From Flavobacteriales bacterium BRH_c54 (GTDB lineage: Bacteria; Bacteroidota; Bacteroidia; Flavobacteriales_E; Vicingaceae): 64,000 bases of DNA. Below, piece by piece: positions 7,401-15,860 of the stretch. Location of the stretch: positions 62,001-126,000 of the forward strand of contig LADZ01000021.1 of NCBI GenBank assembly GCA_000961845.1, given 5' to 3'. Under the pieces are notes generated by a model. That model was not told the origin of the DNA. It saw only the letters and a list, made by a program, of their open reading frames with translations, and made no database searches. The position numbers and the translations under genes were made by a program. Within the stretch, counting starts at the first letter, position 1, and each line of letters begins with the position of its first letter.

Positions 7401-10051
7401 TCACCATATTCAGCAATATATGTTAATGTATTTTCTAAAATTATCGGTAATTCATTTTCATCTTTAAATATAGACGCTACTTGATTTTGCACCTGTTTTT
7501 GTGTTTCGGATAATTTTAATTTAGAAACATTTCTTAATGCTCCAATCATTCTTAATGGTTTCCCATTTTTATCCCGTAACATGTGACCAATTTCTTCTAC
7601 ATAAAGGTAAGTTCCATCAGCTTTCTTAAACCTAAATTCATTCATCCATTTTTGACGTCTTTCATCTTTCAAAAATGCTTCCCAACTCTGCTGATGTTTC
7701 TCTCGATCTATTGGATGTGTTAACTCTCCCCAATCTCTTAACCTAAATATGCTATCTGTTTTCTCATATCCTAAAATATTATAAAATCCATCTCCCCAAT
7801 AAAACTTATCTTTTTCCACATCCCAATCATAGATAGCATCATTAGTAGCTTTGTTTACTAACTCAAAGCGTTCGTTACTTTCTTTTATTTTTTCTAAATA
7901 TTTAAATTTTGATATCAATACGGATAACAATCGTTGTGCTCTATCTATGGCATATTCTTCATATTGATTTGGCTTTTTTGGTGCTTTATAATAATTAGCA
8001 AACGTAGCCATTACATTTCCTTTTGCATCAAAAATAGGTTGTGACCAACAAGCAGCAAATTTGTATTTTTTAGGAAGGTGAAGGTATTTTTCCCAACATT
8101 TATCATTAAAAACATTTTCTACAATAACTTTTTCTTTAGTATAGGCTGCTGTTCCACATGATCCAACATATTTTCCAATACTTACTCCATTAAGTGTTTT
8201 TATATATTCTTTTTGCAAAGAAGGAGATGCTAAGTTATAAAGCCTTCCTTCTACAACCTTCATTACAGAAGCCTGCATAGTAGGAAATAAATATTCTAAT
8301 TTTAACAAATAGGTAGAGATAACTTGTTCTAACGTTGCATTTTCTTGCATACTCAACGTCATTACTTCCCTTTCAATTGCTTCTAATTCTTCATAAAAAT
8401 ATTCTTGAGTAATGTCTTTTATTGCACCTAACACTCTGTTAACTTTTCCCTTATCATTACGCAGAAACACCGCTCTATCATTTACAAAAGCATATTCTCC
8501 ATTAGCTTTTCTAATTCTATATTTCATAGACCATGATGTTTCTTGAGTTTTATTAAGAGTAGATTTAAAACTTTTAATAAACTTAGGAAAATCATCAGGA
8601 TGTACGTGCGCATTTATTATTTCATTATTTTCTTTTAAAGATTTTATTTCTATTCCAAAATTTCTTTTAAATCCATCCCCTAAAAACAATTCATTGGTAA
8701 TAGGGTTAAAATCCCAAATGCTTTCCGTACCTGCTTGCATTACCAACTTAAAACGTTGGTTGCTTTTTTGTAACTCTTCCTGAACAGTTACCAAATCCGT
8801 GATATCAACACTATTAATTACAATGCCATTAATCGTTTTATCTTCTTCCAAATTGGTACCTACACTTTGCAACCAACACCAACTTCCATCCTTTCTTTTA
8901 AATCGATATGGAGATGATTTTACTCTTCTATCTTTTGATAATTGGCTAAATTCTTTTTGTAGTAACTCAATATCTTCCGGATGAAAAAAATTAAATGCAT
9001 TATTTCCTATTAAGTCTTTTTCTGTGTATCCTAAAATTTGTTTGTAATTTGGACTAATATAGTAATACTCACCTTCCGAACTAACAATAGTAACTAAATC
9101 TGAACCCTCTTGAATTAAAGCCTTAAATCGTTGTTCACTAAGCTTAAGTCGTTTTTCAACTTCCTTTCTATCTGTAATATCCGTATGAGTACCTGTCATT
9201 AAAAGTGGCTTACCATCAGGCATCCATTTAATCACTCTACCTCTATCATTTACCCATATATAATTTCCATTTTTATGTTTTAACCGAAAATCAACATCAT
9301 AAAAAACTATTTTTTTATCTATGCATTCTTTTATTTTCTCATCAGATAATGCGATATCATCGGGGTGAATAAATTTGTATATAGTTTTCTCATTAACCGG
9401 CTGAAGTTCTTCTAAAGTATAGCCTATTATATTTGCCCAACGTTCATTAATTTTAATTTCTCCTGTTTCAAAGTTCCATTCCCAAGTTCCTATACGAGTT
9501 GCCTCTACTATGTTTTTTAATCTTGCTGTTTCATTATCAATTAAGTTTTTACTTTCATTTATTTCATTATTTCTTTTTCTTAAAATGAGCAATTGCATTA
9601 CCTGATTGGCTAAAGATTGTAATGAAAGAATCTGTTCCTGATTAAGTTTATTTGGTTTGGTATCTAAAACACATAAAGTTCCTAATGAAATACCTTCTTC
9701 TGTAGTTAAAGGTACTCCTGCATAAAAAACAATATTGGGTTTTGAAGTAACTAATGGATTGTTCTTAAATCGCTTATCTTTTCTGACATCTTCTATTATA
9801 AAAGGTTTTTTAATTACATGAACGCAAAAAGAATGTTCTATTGGAGTTTCTTTGATTTTTAACCCATGATGCGATTTAAAAAATTGACGTGTATTATCTA
9901 AAAATGAGATTAAAGCAATAGGTGTATTACATATATAAGCTGCTAAACGAGTAATATCATCGTATTCTTTTTCAGGAAGCGTGTCTAATATTTCATATTG
10001 CTTTAAAGCCTTTATCCTTTTATCTACAGCATCAGTATTGGGATTCTTCAT
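4433..10051 (-). CDS. Giant soluble GAF/PAS multi-sensor histidine kinase
   Basis: An 1872-residue kinase with no membrane segment. Reading the sequence gives GAF, three PAS, GAF, PAS, GAF, five PAS, then HisKA and HATPase_c: three GAF and nine PAS units. The PAS units are recognisable by repeated closing motifs such as GTHTDITDRKE, GAIKDITQ, FDITDRKLA and GAMTDIS. The phospho-acceptor His is in YVASHDLQEPLR about 212 residues from the C-terminus. I chose the ATG at 10051 (MKNPNTDAVDKRI), which begins at the GAF-type leader. An in-frame ATG at 10090 would add a 13-residue hydrophobic tail and lies inside a 9-bp inverted repeat. It heads the operon and overlaps the CHASE kinase by 4 nt. Ligands are unknown. 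Confidence 0.88.
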   Translation of the reverse strand: MKNPNTDAVDKRIKALKQYEILDTLPEKEYDDITRLAAYICNTPIALISFLDNTRQFFKSHHGLKIKETPIEHSFCVHVIKKPFIIEDVRKDKRFKNNPLVTSKPNIVFYAGVPLTTEEGISLGTLCVLDTKPNKLNQEQILSLQSLANQVMQLLILRKRNNEINESKNLIDNETARLKNIVEATRIGTWEWNFETGEIKINERWANIIGYTLEELQPVNEKTIYKFIHPDDIALSDEKIKECIDKKIVFYDVDFRLKHKNGNYIWVNDRGRVIKWMPDGKPLLMTGTHTDITDRKEVEKRLKLSEQRFKALIQEGSDLVTIVSSEGEYYYISPNYKQILGYTEKDLIGNNAFNFFHPEDIELLQKEFSQLSKDRRVKSSPYRFKRKDGSWCWLQSVGTNLEEDKTINGIVINSVDITDLVTVQEELQKSNQRFKLVMQAGTESIWDFNPITNELFLGDGFKRNFGIEIKSLKENNEIINAHVHPDDFPKFIKSFKSTLNKTQETSWSMKYRIRKANGEYAFVNDRAVFLRNDKGKVNRVLGAIKDITQEYFYEELEAIEREVMTLSMQENATLEQVISTYLLKLEYLFPTMQASVMKVVEGRLYNLASPSLQKEYIKTLNGVSIGKYVGSCGTAAYTKEKVIVENVFNDKCWEKYLHLPKKYKFAACWSQPIFDAKGNVMATFANYYKAPKKPNQYEEYAIDRAQRLLSVLISKFKYLEKIKESNERFELVNKATNDAIYDWDVEKDKFYWGDGFYNILGYEKTDSIFRLRDWGELTHPIDREKHQQSWEAFLKDERRQKWMNEFRFKKADGTYLYVEEIGHMLRDKNGKPLRMIGALRNVSKLKLSETQKQVQNQVASIFKDENELPIILENTLTYIAEYGEYQTAEIWLMSNDEKYLKLMSVCATDEKAQVYLKHTKKIKRFKKGEGLPGKVWKDLQVEVWEDINTIQKFIRNASAKKSGLKSGVGFPLFHNNSFVGVMVLTSRDSLKNELYRTEMFYPLSNFLGAEIKRKQQEEELKLFFNSSPDILAIASSNGHFLKTNPAFTKILGYTEEELISKPFEYFLHPDDMKRTIKEYSETLTGERTTRGFVNRYRTKSGTYRWISWSSSHIYGEDGFFFAYGRDVTEMNELQQLLENTSRLAKVGSWEIDVKKNSVYWSGITKEIREVEPDFQPTLYKGISGFVDGDRDVIKKRVEQCKKDGTPWDEELRIITEKGNLKWIRTIGRAEFVDGVCIKIYGSFQDIHEQKLNEIALKKSLKTLEDYKFSLDQSAIIAFTDKTGVISSVNDNFCKISQYSREELVGNTHQIINSKYHPKSFFVDLWKTITKGKVWRGEIKNLAKDGSYYWVDTTIVPFLDEKNKPFQYLAIRFDITDRKLADEKALLALEERNTILESIGDAFFAVDKNFKVTYWNKMAEKLLQTPKKKILNRNLWDVFTDAIDLPSYKNYHLAMKEMKSVHFEDYYAPINRWFEISAYPSEEGLTVYFKDTTERKIAEEQIRQSNERFEKVTEATNDAIWDWDIVNNQLYWGKGYTTRFGYDVAKNTPNLESWTSRIHPDDADIVLRSLDDIIKDSKSTNWQHEYKYKKENGEYTFVMDRGVILRDEKGRAVRMVGAMTDISYQKEHEESLKKLNNQLLKYTNELVRSNEELEQFAYVASHDLQEPLRMVTSFLSQLEKKYSDQLDEKAHTYINFAVDGANRMRNIILDLLEYSRVGKNNDELESIDITEIVEQAKVLLRKVIEEKNATIIYKELPVIMAYRSPIVQIFQNLIGNGLKYAKADVDPIIEVSVKEFKNEWQFAVKDNGIGIKRDYYEKVFVIFQRLHNRDEYSGTGMGLAIVKKIIGSFGGKIWIESEEGVGSTFYFTIKKEI

Positions 10052-10075
10052 AAGCAAACTAAATGTTAAAAATAT

Positions 10076-10107
10076 TTGTAACCACTTCAAGATTAAAATG
10101 GTTACAA
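10076..10107 (-). promoter_or_regulatory. Inverted repeat upstream of the kinase operon
   Basis: Perfect 9-bp arms, TTGTAACCA (10076-10084) and TGGTTACAA (10099-10107), flank a 14-nt spacer. The repeat ends 25 nt upstream of the preferred start codon at 10051. It could be an operator for a dimeric regulator or a leader hairpin. The pairing is observed; the role is inferred. Confidence 0.45.
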
Positions 10108-10201
10108 GGTACTAAAATTATTATTTTTTTAACACTTAGCAGCTTTTCTGTTATTATTTTTTAAAATAACCATGAAATTAACATGCTCAACGAAGTCTAT
10201 T

Positions 10202-11863
10202 TTATCCTAATTTTTGATTAATCAATTCTAATGTTTGTTGTTCAATAGTAATTGTTTGTTGAAATATAGCTTCACCATCAGCCATTAATTTTTCAGCAAA
10301 AGGTCTATCTTTAATATCTTTAACATTAATCTTAACATTAAAATAAGCCCCTGCAACTGCCGCCTTAGCACACATAATTCCAACCGCTCCATCAGAAAGA
10401 GAAGTTTGTAAACCTGATTGCATCATTTCTTGCATCACCTCCATAGATTCAAAAGCAGTTTTCATTACTTTAAATGGAACTTCTGCAGCATATTTAGTAG
10501 CATTTTCTATCGCTTCATCCCTTAATTTAATTTCTTCTGCTGTTTCTTTTGGCATTCTAAAACCATCAATAATTTTATTAAATGCATTGGTATCTTCATC
10601 TACTAGGTTAAGCAATATGGTTTTGTATTGTTGTCCTTTAACTGCCCAGTTAGAAAAAAATTCCCATTTATCATCCCAACCTCTTTTATGTCCTGATAAA
10701 TTGGCAACCATAGTTCCCAATGCCACACCCAACGTACCAACATAAGCAGCAATAGAACCACCTCCGGGAGCCATAGATTCTGCAGCAGTCTCATCGGCAA
10801 AATCTTTTAATGTTAGGTCAATTAATTTCTTTGGTGCATCTTTTTCTAAGATATATTCAATTATTTTTTCATCAGGGTTAAAAGGTTTTAATTCATCTAA
10901 TCCTAAAGATTTTATAGCAATTTTAATTTTTTCTTTTTCAGAACAACCTAACGAACGCTCTTGTTTAATTAAAAAATAATCTGCAGCATCTAGCATGGCT
11001 TTTAATGGAATCAATCCAACTAATTCTGATCCTGTAACTCGCAAACCTCTTTCTTGAGCTGCTTTACATGTTTCATCAAAAGCCACATGCATGGAGGTAA
11101 TTGAAATGTTGGTTAGGTTATAAGAAATTTGAGCAATACCATATTCATCAATAAACCAGCCTATACCTTTTACTGCTTTTAACTTTCCGGGAGTTCTTTT
11201 TTCTACTCCATTTTCTTTTACCAATCTTCCTGCTTCTCTAATATCAAAGGCAATGGCATTAGCTCTTCTGGTTGATGTTGAATTTAAATTTACGTTGTAA
11301 GCAATTAAAAAATCTCTGGCGCTAATAGCTGTTGCTCCACTTTTTTGTACTTGCTCATTAAATATTGCAGACCCAAAATCAGGCTTCCAAGCAGCGTCAT
11401 TCAATTTTTCTTTTAGTCCTTCATATTCTCCGGAACGACAATTAGCTAAATTTTTTCTTTTTTCTTCTTTAGCCGCATTTTCATAACAATAAACAGGGAT
11501 AGCCAATTCTTCTCCTACTCTTTTCGCTAATTTGTGAGCATATTTTACAGTTTCTTCCATAGTAATTCCTGAAATAGGAACTAAAGGACAAACATCTGTA
11601 GCTCCAAAACGAGGATGTTCACCCTGATGATTTCTCATATCAATTAATTCCGATGCTTTTTTGATTAATAAAAATGCTGCTTCAATAACAGGTTCTGGCT
11701 CTCCTACAAAAGTAATTACCGTTCTGTTAGTAGCTTTGCCAGGATCAACATCTAACAGTTTAACACCCTCAACAGTTTCTATAACGGCTGTAATAGCTTT
11801 TATCTTTACTTCATTTCTTCCTTCGCTGATGTTAGGAACACATTCTATTAATTGTTTTGACAT
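10202..11863 (-). CDS. ftcD: Bifunctional glutamate formimidoyltransferase / formimidoyl-THF cyclodeaminase
   Basis: A 553-residue fusion. Residues 1-300 are the transferase (CVPNISEGR at 8-16; NHQGEHPRFGATDVCPLVPI near 79-98), which moves the formimino group from N-formimino-glutamate to tetrahydrofolate. Residues about 340-553 are the cyclodeaminase (ESMAPGGGSIAAYVGTLGVA), which releases ammonia to give 5,10-methenyl-THF. Both domains look complete, so histidine breakdown can feed the one-carbon pool, alongside fhs and glyA elsewhere in the window. No hut genes are adjacent. It is a single-gene unit with a -7 box about 40 nt upstream, preceded by the terminator of the gene before. Confidence 0.95.
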   Translation of the reverse strand: MSKQLIECVPNISEGRNEVKIKAITAVIETVEGVKLLDVDPGKATNRTVITFVGEPEPVIEAAFLLIKKASELIDMRNHQGEHPRFGATDVCPLVPISGITMEETVKYAHKLAKRVGEELAIPVYCYENAAKEEKRKNLANCRSGEYEGLKEKLNDAAWKPDFGSAIFNEQVQKSGATAISARDFLIAYNVNLNSTSTRRANAIAFDIREAGRLVKENGVEKRTPGKLKAVKGIGWFIDEYGIAQISYNLTNISITSMHVAFDETCKAAQERGLRVTGSELVGLIPLKAMLDAADYFLIKQERSLGCSEKEKIKIAIKSLGLDELKPFNPDEKIIEYILEKDAPKKLIDLTLKDFADETAAESMAPGGGSIAAYVGTLGVALGTMVANLSGHKRGWDDKWEFFSNWAVKGQQYKTILLNLVDEDTNAFNKIIDGFRMPKETAEEIKLRDEAIENATKYAAEVPFKVMKTAFESMEVMQEMMQSGLQTSLSDGAVGIMCAKAAVAGAYFNVKINVKDIKDRPFAEKLMADGEAIFQQTITIEQQTLELINQKLG

Positions 11864-11902
11864 AAGTATTATTTATAAATTAATTTAAAATTTATTTAAC
11901 CA

Positions 11903-11910
11903 CAAAACTA
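11903..11910 (-). promoter_or_regulatory. Putative -7 box of ftcD
   Basis: TAGTTTTG on the minus strand matches TAnnTTTG and would give a leader of about 35 nt. No TTG is present at the expected -33 distance, so this is a half match. Confidence 0.35.
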
Positions 11911-11981
11911 AGCGTTTACTGATTAACTTAAAATGGATATGTTAAAAATAAATTATATCTTCTAAAAGAATTTTTAAGCAC

Positions 11982-12015
11982 AAAAAAACTCCTAAAGTAC
12001 TTTAGGAGTTTTTTT
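11982..12015 (-). terminator. Strong palindromic terminator
   Basis: A perfect 16-bp stem with a TA turn, centred on AGTACT and flanked by an A-run and a T-run, begins 13 nt after the stop of the minus-strand gene ending at 12029. It is symmetric and should also work on the plus strand. It insulates ftcD from the gene upstream. Confidence 0.9.
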
Positions 12016-12028
12016 TTATCGATTCAAT

Positions 12029-12955
12029 TTAATTATCAAAATCATCTTCAATTTCATCTAATTTTTTATCTGCATCTTTAGCATCTTGGTCAATTATTAC
12101 TTTTCCTTTTTTCAAATCTTGATTATCTTCATCATCTTCATCGCTATAAAACTTCTTCATCACCACATCTTTCTCTTTTGCTTTTTGTTTTTTCTCTTCT
12201 TGTTTTTTCTTATCAAGTACTTCTGGGTCATATTTTTTAAACACATCAACCATTTTTTTAGCTTTCGCAGCCATTTCCATATCTCCGATCTGAGTAAAGT
12301 ATTCTTCTAAAATTAACATTCCTGAAGAAATTACTCCAGCGGTAGCAGTTGAAGGTTCAAATTTTTCATCTATAAGCTCCATTGCTGCTCTGGCACTTTT
12401 TTCACCTTCAACAGTATTCATAGATTTAATTTCACTTATACCTTGCCATAGCTGTAACACAGGGTCATTTGGTATTGCTTTAAAGGCATATTTATATTCC
12501 AAAGCTGCTTTTCTTGGCTTATCTACCAAAAACAAATGCTGACCTAACTTATTGGCTGTATCAGCAATATTGATAAAAAATTCCTTGTAATCTTCCATTG
12601 TTGGCTCATAATCATCAAAATACTTTTGAGCCTTAGCTTCAGCCTTAACATATTTATAAATATACTTTTCAGCATCTTTTAGTGGTTTAGGATAATCTGA
12701 TTCTCTCTCACCAACACTATATTTTTCAGGCAATTTAGAAATTTCATAGAGCCCCATTGCTGCATACAAGTAAGGCATAGGATGTTTTCTATAGGTAGCA
12801 TCATCCATTAGTTTTATAGATTTATCTACTAACTTATCATACTTTTCGTCAACATATAAAAAATTCAAGTCTTCAATTTTTTTATCTTGAGCAACTGCTT
12901 TTCCAAATGTTGTTAGTAATAATAATGTGATTAATTGTATTGAAAAGTTTTTCAT
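12029..12955 (-). CDS. Secreted TPR-like protein with acidic tail, function unknown
   Basis: A 308-residue protein with a clear signal peptide (MKNFSIQLITLLLLTTFGKAVAQ). The body is helical, with repeat-like segments resembling tetratricopeptide units (MPYLYAAMGLYEISKLPEKY; DKPRKAALEYKYAFKAIPND). After about residue 235 comes a charged Lys/Glu coiled coil and a very acidic C-terminus (DEIEDDFDN). It should be periplasmic. I do not recognise a named family; a scaffold or envelope-assembly role is possible but not shown. It has its own -7 box upstream and its own terminator downstream, so it is monocistronic. Confidence 0.75.
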   Translation of the reverse strand: MKNFSIQLITLLLLTTFGKAVAQDKKIEDLNFLYVDEKYDKLVDKSIKLMDDATYRKHPMPYLYAAMGLYEISKLPEKYSVGERESDYPKPLKDAEKYIYKYVKAEAKAQKYFDDYEPTMEDYKEFFINIADTANKLGQHLFLVDKPRKAALEYKYAFKAIPNDPVLQLWQGISEIKSMNTVEGEKSARAAMELIDEKFEPSTATAGVISSGMLILEEYFTQIGDMEMAAKAKKMVDVFKKYDPEVLDKKKQEEKKQKAKEKDVVMKKFYSDEDDEDNQDLKKGKVIIDQDAKDADKKLDEIEDDFDN

Positions 12956-13011
12956 AGTTTTTTTAGTTTTTTTTGTTAATTATACATTAAATAATTTACA
13001 CCGAACTTTTA

Positions 13012-13019
13012 CAAAGATA
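13012..13019 (-). promoter_or_regulatory. Putative -7 box for the secreted TPR-like gene
   Basis: TATCTTTG on the minus strand matches TAnnTTTG about 57 nt upstream of the start codon at 12955. No TTG lies at the usual -33 spacing. Confidence 0.35.
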
Positions 13020-13118
13020 ATGCCTCTTTATTGAATGTATAATTTTTTCGTTAAAAATTACATAAAAAGTTAAAAAAAGTAGGAAGTTTGACCTTAAAAG
13101 CAATAAAAATGGAACAAA

Positions 13119-13667
13119 ATGGAAAATAAAATAGAATATATTGAAGAAAATAATGAGCTAACTATTTTAATTTATCCACTTTATGATAAAAGAAAACAAA
13201 ATATGCTTACCACTTGGTTAGTATTATTTTCACTTTGTGGAATAGCCATTATTAGTCAATTTTTCTTTGATTACCCAACCAGTACAAAACTATTTTTTGT
13301 TGTTTACCTTATCTTTTGGTTGTTTTTTGAGTTTAAAGTTATTTATGCCATCCGTTGGAGGAAATTTGGTAAAGAAGTAATAACTATTGACAAAGAAAGT
13401 ATTTATCTCACTAAAAAAATTGGAGAAAGAGGGGTAACTGAAAGATATGACTTAAGTGCTATAGATACTATTGAAGCATTAAAATACAAAGGAAAATTAG
13501 TTTATAACATGACCTCTTCGTATTGGAATTCCAATCATTATACACTTACTGTAAACATTAATAAACAGCAAATTCCTTTTGGTGTTGATTTAAATGAAAA
13601 ACAAGCAAAAAAAGTAATGAAAACACTAAAAGAAACTGTTAAAAACCGTGTTGAAAACAAGCTTTAA
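13119..13667 (+). CDS. Small membrane protein with PH-like C-terminus, unknown function
   Basis: A 182-residue protein with two adjacent hydrophobic segments at about 28-46 and 53-70 forming a hairpin, then a soluble region of about 110 residues rich in alternating hydrophobic residues (EVITIDKESIYLTKKIGERG). That layout resembles YcxB/bPH-type proteins, in which a membrane hairpin precedes a small beta domain, but no diagnostic motif is visible. It runs toward the peptide-binding lipoprotein gene with a gap of about 60 nt, so the two may be co-transcribed. The ATG at 13119 is the only sensible start; the overlapping ATG at 13110 is in another frame and stops quickly. Confidence 0.7.
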   Translation: MENKIEYIEENNELTILIYPLYDKRKQNMLTTWLVLFSLCGIAIISQFFFDYPTSTKLFFVVYLIFWLFFEFKVIYAIRWRKFGKEVITIDKESIYLTKKIGERGVTERYDLSAIDTIEALKYKGKLVYNMTSSYWNSNHYTLTVNINKQQIPFGVDLNEKQAKKVMKTLKETVKNRVENKL

Positions 13668-13728
13668 TCAACCCTACATTCCTTTTTATTATTGCTTAAC
13701 ATTACATTCATAAAAACATAAATACATT

Positions 13729-15387
13729 ATGAAGCATAATCTACTTGTTCTCATCCTTTCAATATTTTCAATAACATTATTTTTATGGTCTTGTGGCTCA
13801 GATAAGAGTGATGAAGCTGCCATGAAAATTTTTAGGTACAATGAAGCTGCCGGAATTACTTCTCTAGATCCGGCTTTTTCTAGAAACCCCGAGAACATTT
13901 GGGCATGTAATCATCTTTATAATGGTTTGCTTGAAATGGATGACCAACTCAATATCAAACCTTCTATTGCTAAAAGATGGAAAATTTCTGAAGATGGTAA
14001 AACCTATACTTTTTTCCTACACAACAATATTTATTTTCATGATAACGAACAATTTGAAAATGGTAAAGGAAGAAAAGTTACTGCTCATGATTTTGTTTAC
14101 AGCTTCAATAGAATTTTAGATTCAAAGGTTGCTTCACCGGGAACCTGGATTTTCAATAATGTTGCTTTTGAAGAAGAATTTAACTACCAACCTTTTGAGG
14201 CAATTGATGATACTACCTTAAAAATTCACTTAAATCAAGCTTTCCCTCCTTTTTTAGGAATTCTTACCATGCAATATTGTGCTGTAGTTCCAAAAGAAGT
14301 AGTTGAACATTATAAAAATGATTATCGAAGTAACCCTGTTGGTACAGGCCCTTTTATGTTTAAAGTTTGGGATGAAAACAATAAATTGGTTTTATTAAAA
14401 AACCCTAACTATTGGGAAAAAGATGAAAACAGTAAACAATTGCCTTATATAGATGCTATTTCTATATCCTTTGTTAAAGATAAAGAAATGGAATTTTTAA
14501 AATTTTTAAATAAAGAACTAGACTTTGTTTCGGGGAGAGATGGTGATAATAAAGAAAGTATTTTTACTGCTGACGGAAAACTAAAAAAGGAATATACCAA
14601 TAGAGTTAAAATGCTTACCAACCCTTATCTAAACACCGAATATTTAGGTATTTTAGTAGATGATGAATTGGACATTGTAAACAAAAGTCCTTTGAAAAAA
14701 AAATATGTAAGACAAGCCATTAACTATGGTTTTGACAGAAAACAAATGATTTCTTACTTAAGAAAAAACATTGGAACTCCCGCTGAAGCAGGCTTTGTCC
14801 CAAAAGGCTTACCATCTTATGATGAGGAAAAAGTGAAAGGTTATAACTACAATCCTGAAAAAGCCAAAGAGTTACTTTACTTAGCAGGTTATCCAAATGG
14901 AGAAGGTATGCCGGAAATTACACTCTTTACTACTGCTAATTATGTTGATTTGTGTGAATTCATTCAACATCAATTGGGAGAAATAGGTATAAAGGTGAAA
15001 GTAGATATTGTTCAAGCTACCACGCATAGAGAGTTAGTAGCCCGTTCTAAATTAAATTTCTTTAGAAAATCATGGATAGCAGATTATCCTGATGCTGAAA
15101 ATTATTTGGCTTTATTTTATAGTAAAAACTTTACGCCTCACGGACCAAATTACACCCATTTTAAAAATGTAGCATTCGATAATTTATATGAACTTTCTCA
15201 AAAAGAAACCAACGATTCTATCCGTTACGATTATTACCAACGTATGGATAACATTATAATAGAAGAAGCTCCTGTAGTAATTTTATATTATGATGAAGTA
15301 GTAAGGCTAACACAACCTAATGTAGAAAATTTAGGCATTAATCCAATTAACTTATTAAGCTTAAAGAAAGTAAAGTTATTAGATTGA
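13729..15387 (+). CDS. Peptide ABC transporter substrate-binding lipoprotein (SBP_bac_5, DppA/OppA-like)
   Basis: A 552-residue protein with a lipoprotein signal (LFLWSC, lipid Cys at about 22), so it is anchored in the envelope. The mature part follows the family 5 solute-binding fold: SLDPAFSRNPENIWACNHLY near the start, then ISEDGKTYTFFL, VTAHDFVYSFNRILD, VGTGPFMFK and the C-terminal DYPDAENYLALFYS region. It should bind oligopeptides or similar ligands. No permease or ATPase gene is adjacent, so its transporter is encoded elsewhere or it acts with another system. Its 3' end overlaps the convergent ruvX gene by 9 nt. Confidence 0.9.
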   Translation: MKHNLLVLILSIFSITLFLWSCGSDKSDEAAMKIFRYNEAAGITSLDPAFSRNPENIWACNHLYNGLLEMDDQLNIKPSIAKRWKISEDGKTYTFFLHNNIYFHDNEQFENGKGRKVTAHDFVYSFNRILDSKVASPGTWIFNNVAFEEEFNYQPFEAIDDTTLKIHLNQAFPPFLGILTMQYCAVVPKEVVEHYKNDYRSNPVGTGPFMFKVWDENNKLVLLKNPNYWEKDENSKQLPYIDAISISFVKDKEMEFLKFLNKELDFVSGRDGDNKESIFTADGKLKKEYTNRVKMLTNPYLNTEYLGILVDDELDIVNKSPLKKKYVRQAINYGFDRKQMISYLRKNIGTPAEAGFVPKGLPSYDEEKVKGYNYNPEKAKELLYLAGYPNGEGMPEITLFTTANYVDLCEFIQHQLGEIGIKVKVDIVQATTHRELVARSKLNFFRKSWIADYPDAENYLALFYSKNFTPHGPNYTHFKNVAFDNLYELSQKETNDSIRYDYYQRMDNIIIEEAPVVILYYDEVVRLTQPNVENLGINPINLLSLKKVKLLD

Positions 15388-15801
15388 TCCTTTTTTCTGT
15401 TCCAAATAACTTTGTAAAATAATAGTAGCACTAATCTGATCTACTAAGGATTTATTCTGTCGTGCTTTTTTCTTTAAACCACCATCTATCATAGTCTGAA
15501 AAGCCATTTTTGAAGTAAACCTTTCATCAATTCTTTCTATTGTTATCATCGGAAATTTTTTGGTAATGTGTTTAACAAAAGGTTCTATAAACCTAGCCGA
15601 TTGGGCAGGTTGATTTTTTAAATCTATTGCTAAACCAACCACAATAGTTTCTACCTCATATTTAGTAAGATAATCTTCCAAAAAGGTAATAATATCTTTT
15701 ACATGAACAGTTGTTAAGCCGCTGGCAATAATCTGTAAATCATCCGTTACAGCTACTCCCACCCTTTTTTGTCCGTAATCTATTGCTAAAACCCTAGCCA
15801 T
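15379..15801 (-). CDS. ruvX: Putative Holliday junction resolvase RuvX/YqgF
   Basis: A 140-residue RNase H-fold protein of normal family length. The hallmark N-terminal ALAIDYGQKRVGVAVTD-like stretch (AIDYGQKRVGVAV, with the first metal-binding Asp at position 8), the IVVGLAIDLKNQPAQSA motif and the IDERFTSKMA plus VDQISATIILQSYL motifs are all present. Family members act in 16S rRNA 5'-end processing and are annotated as Holliday junction resolvases. The gene converges on, and overlaps, the peptide-binding lipoprotein gene, with ribBA divergent from it. Confidence 0.93.
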   Translation of the reverse strand: MARVLAIDYGQKRVGVAVTDDLQIIASGLTTVHVKDIITFLEDYLTKYEVETIVVGLAIDLKNQPAQSARFIEPFVKHITKKFPMITIERIDERFTSKMAFQTMIDGGLKKKARQNKSLVDQISATIILQSYLEQKKGSI

Positions 15802-15860
15802 TATTTAAAATTCTATGTCTATTTATAACTGTTTAACGAATTATCACCATTCAATTTTAG

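Noticed and set aside
12086-12310. Hydrophobic plus-strand frame opposite the acidic tail of the secreted TPR-like protein
   Set aside because: The run of Phe/Leu is the antisense reading of the Lys/Glu-rich coding strand, so the hydrophobicity is an artefact.
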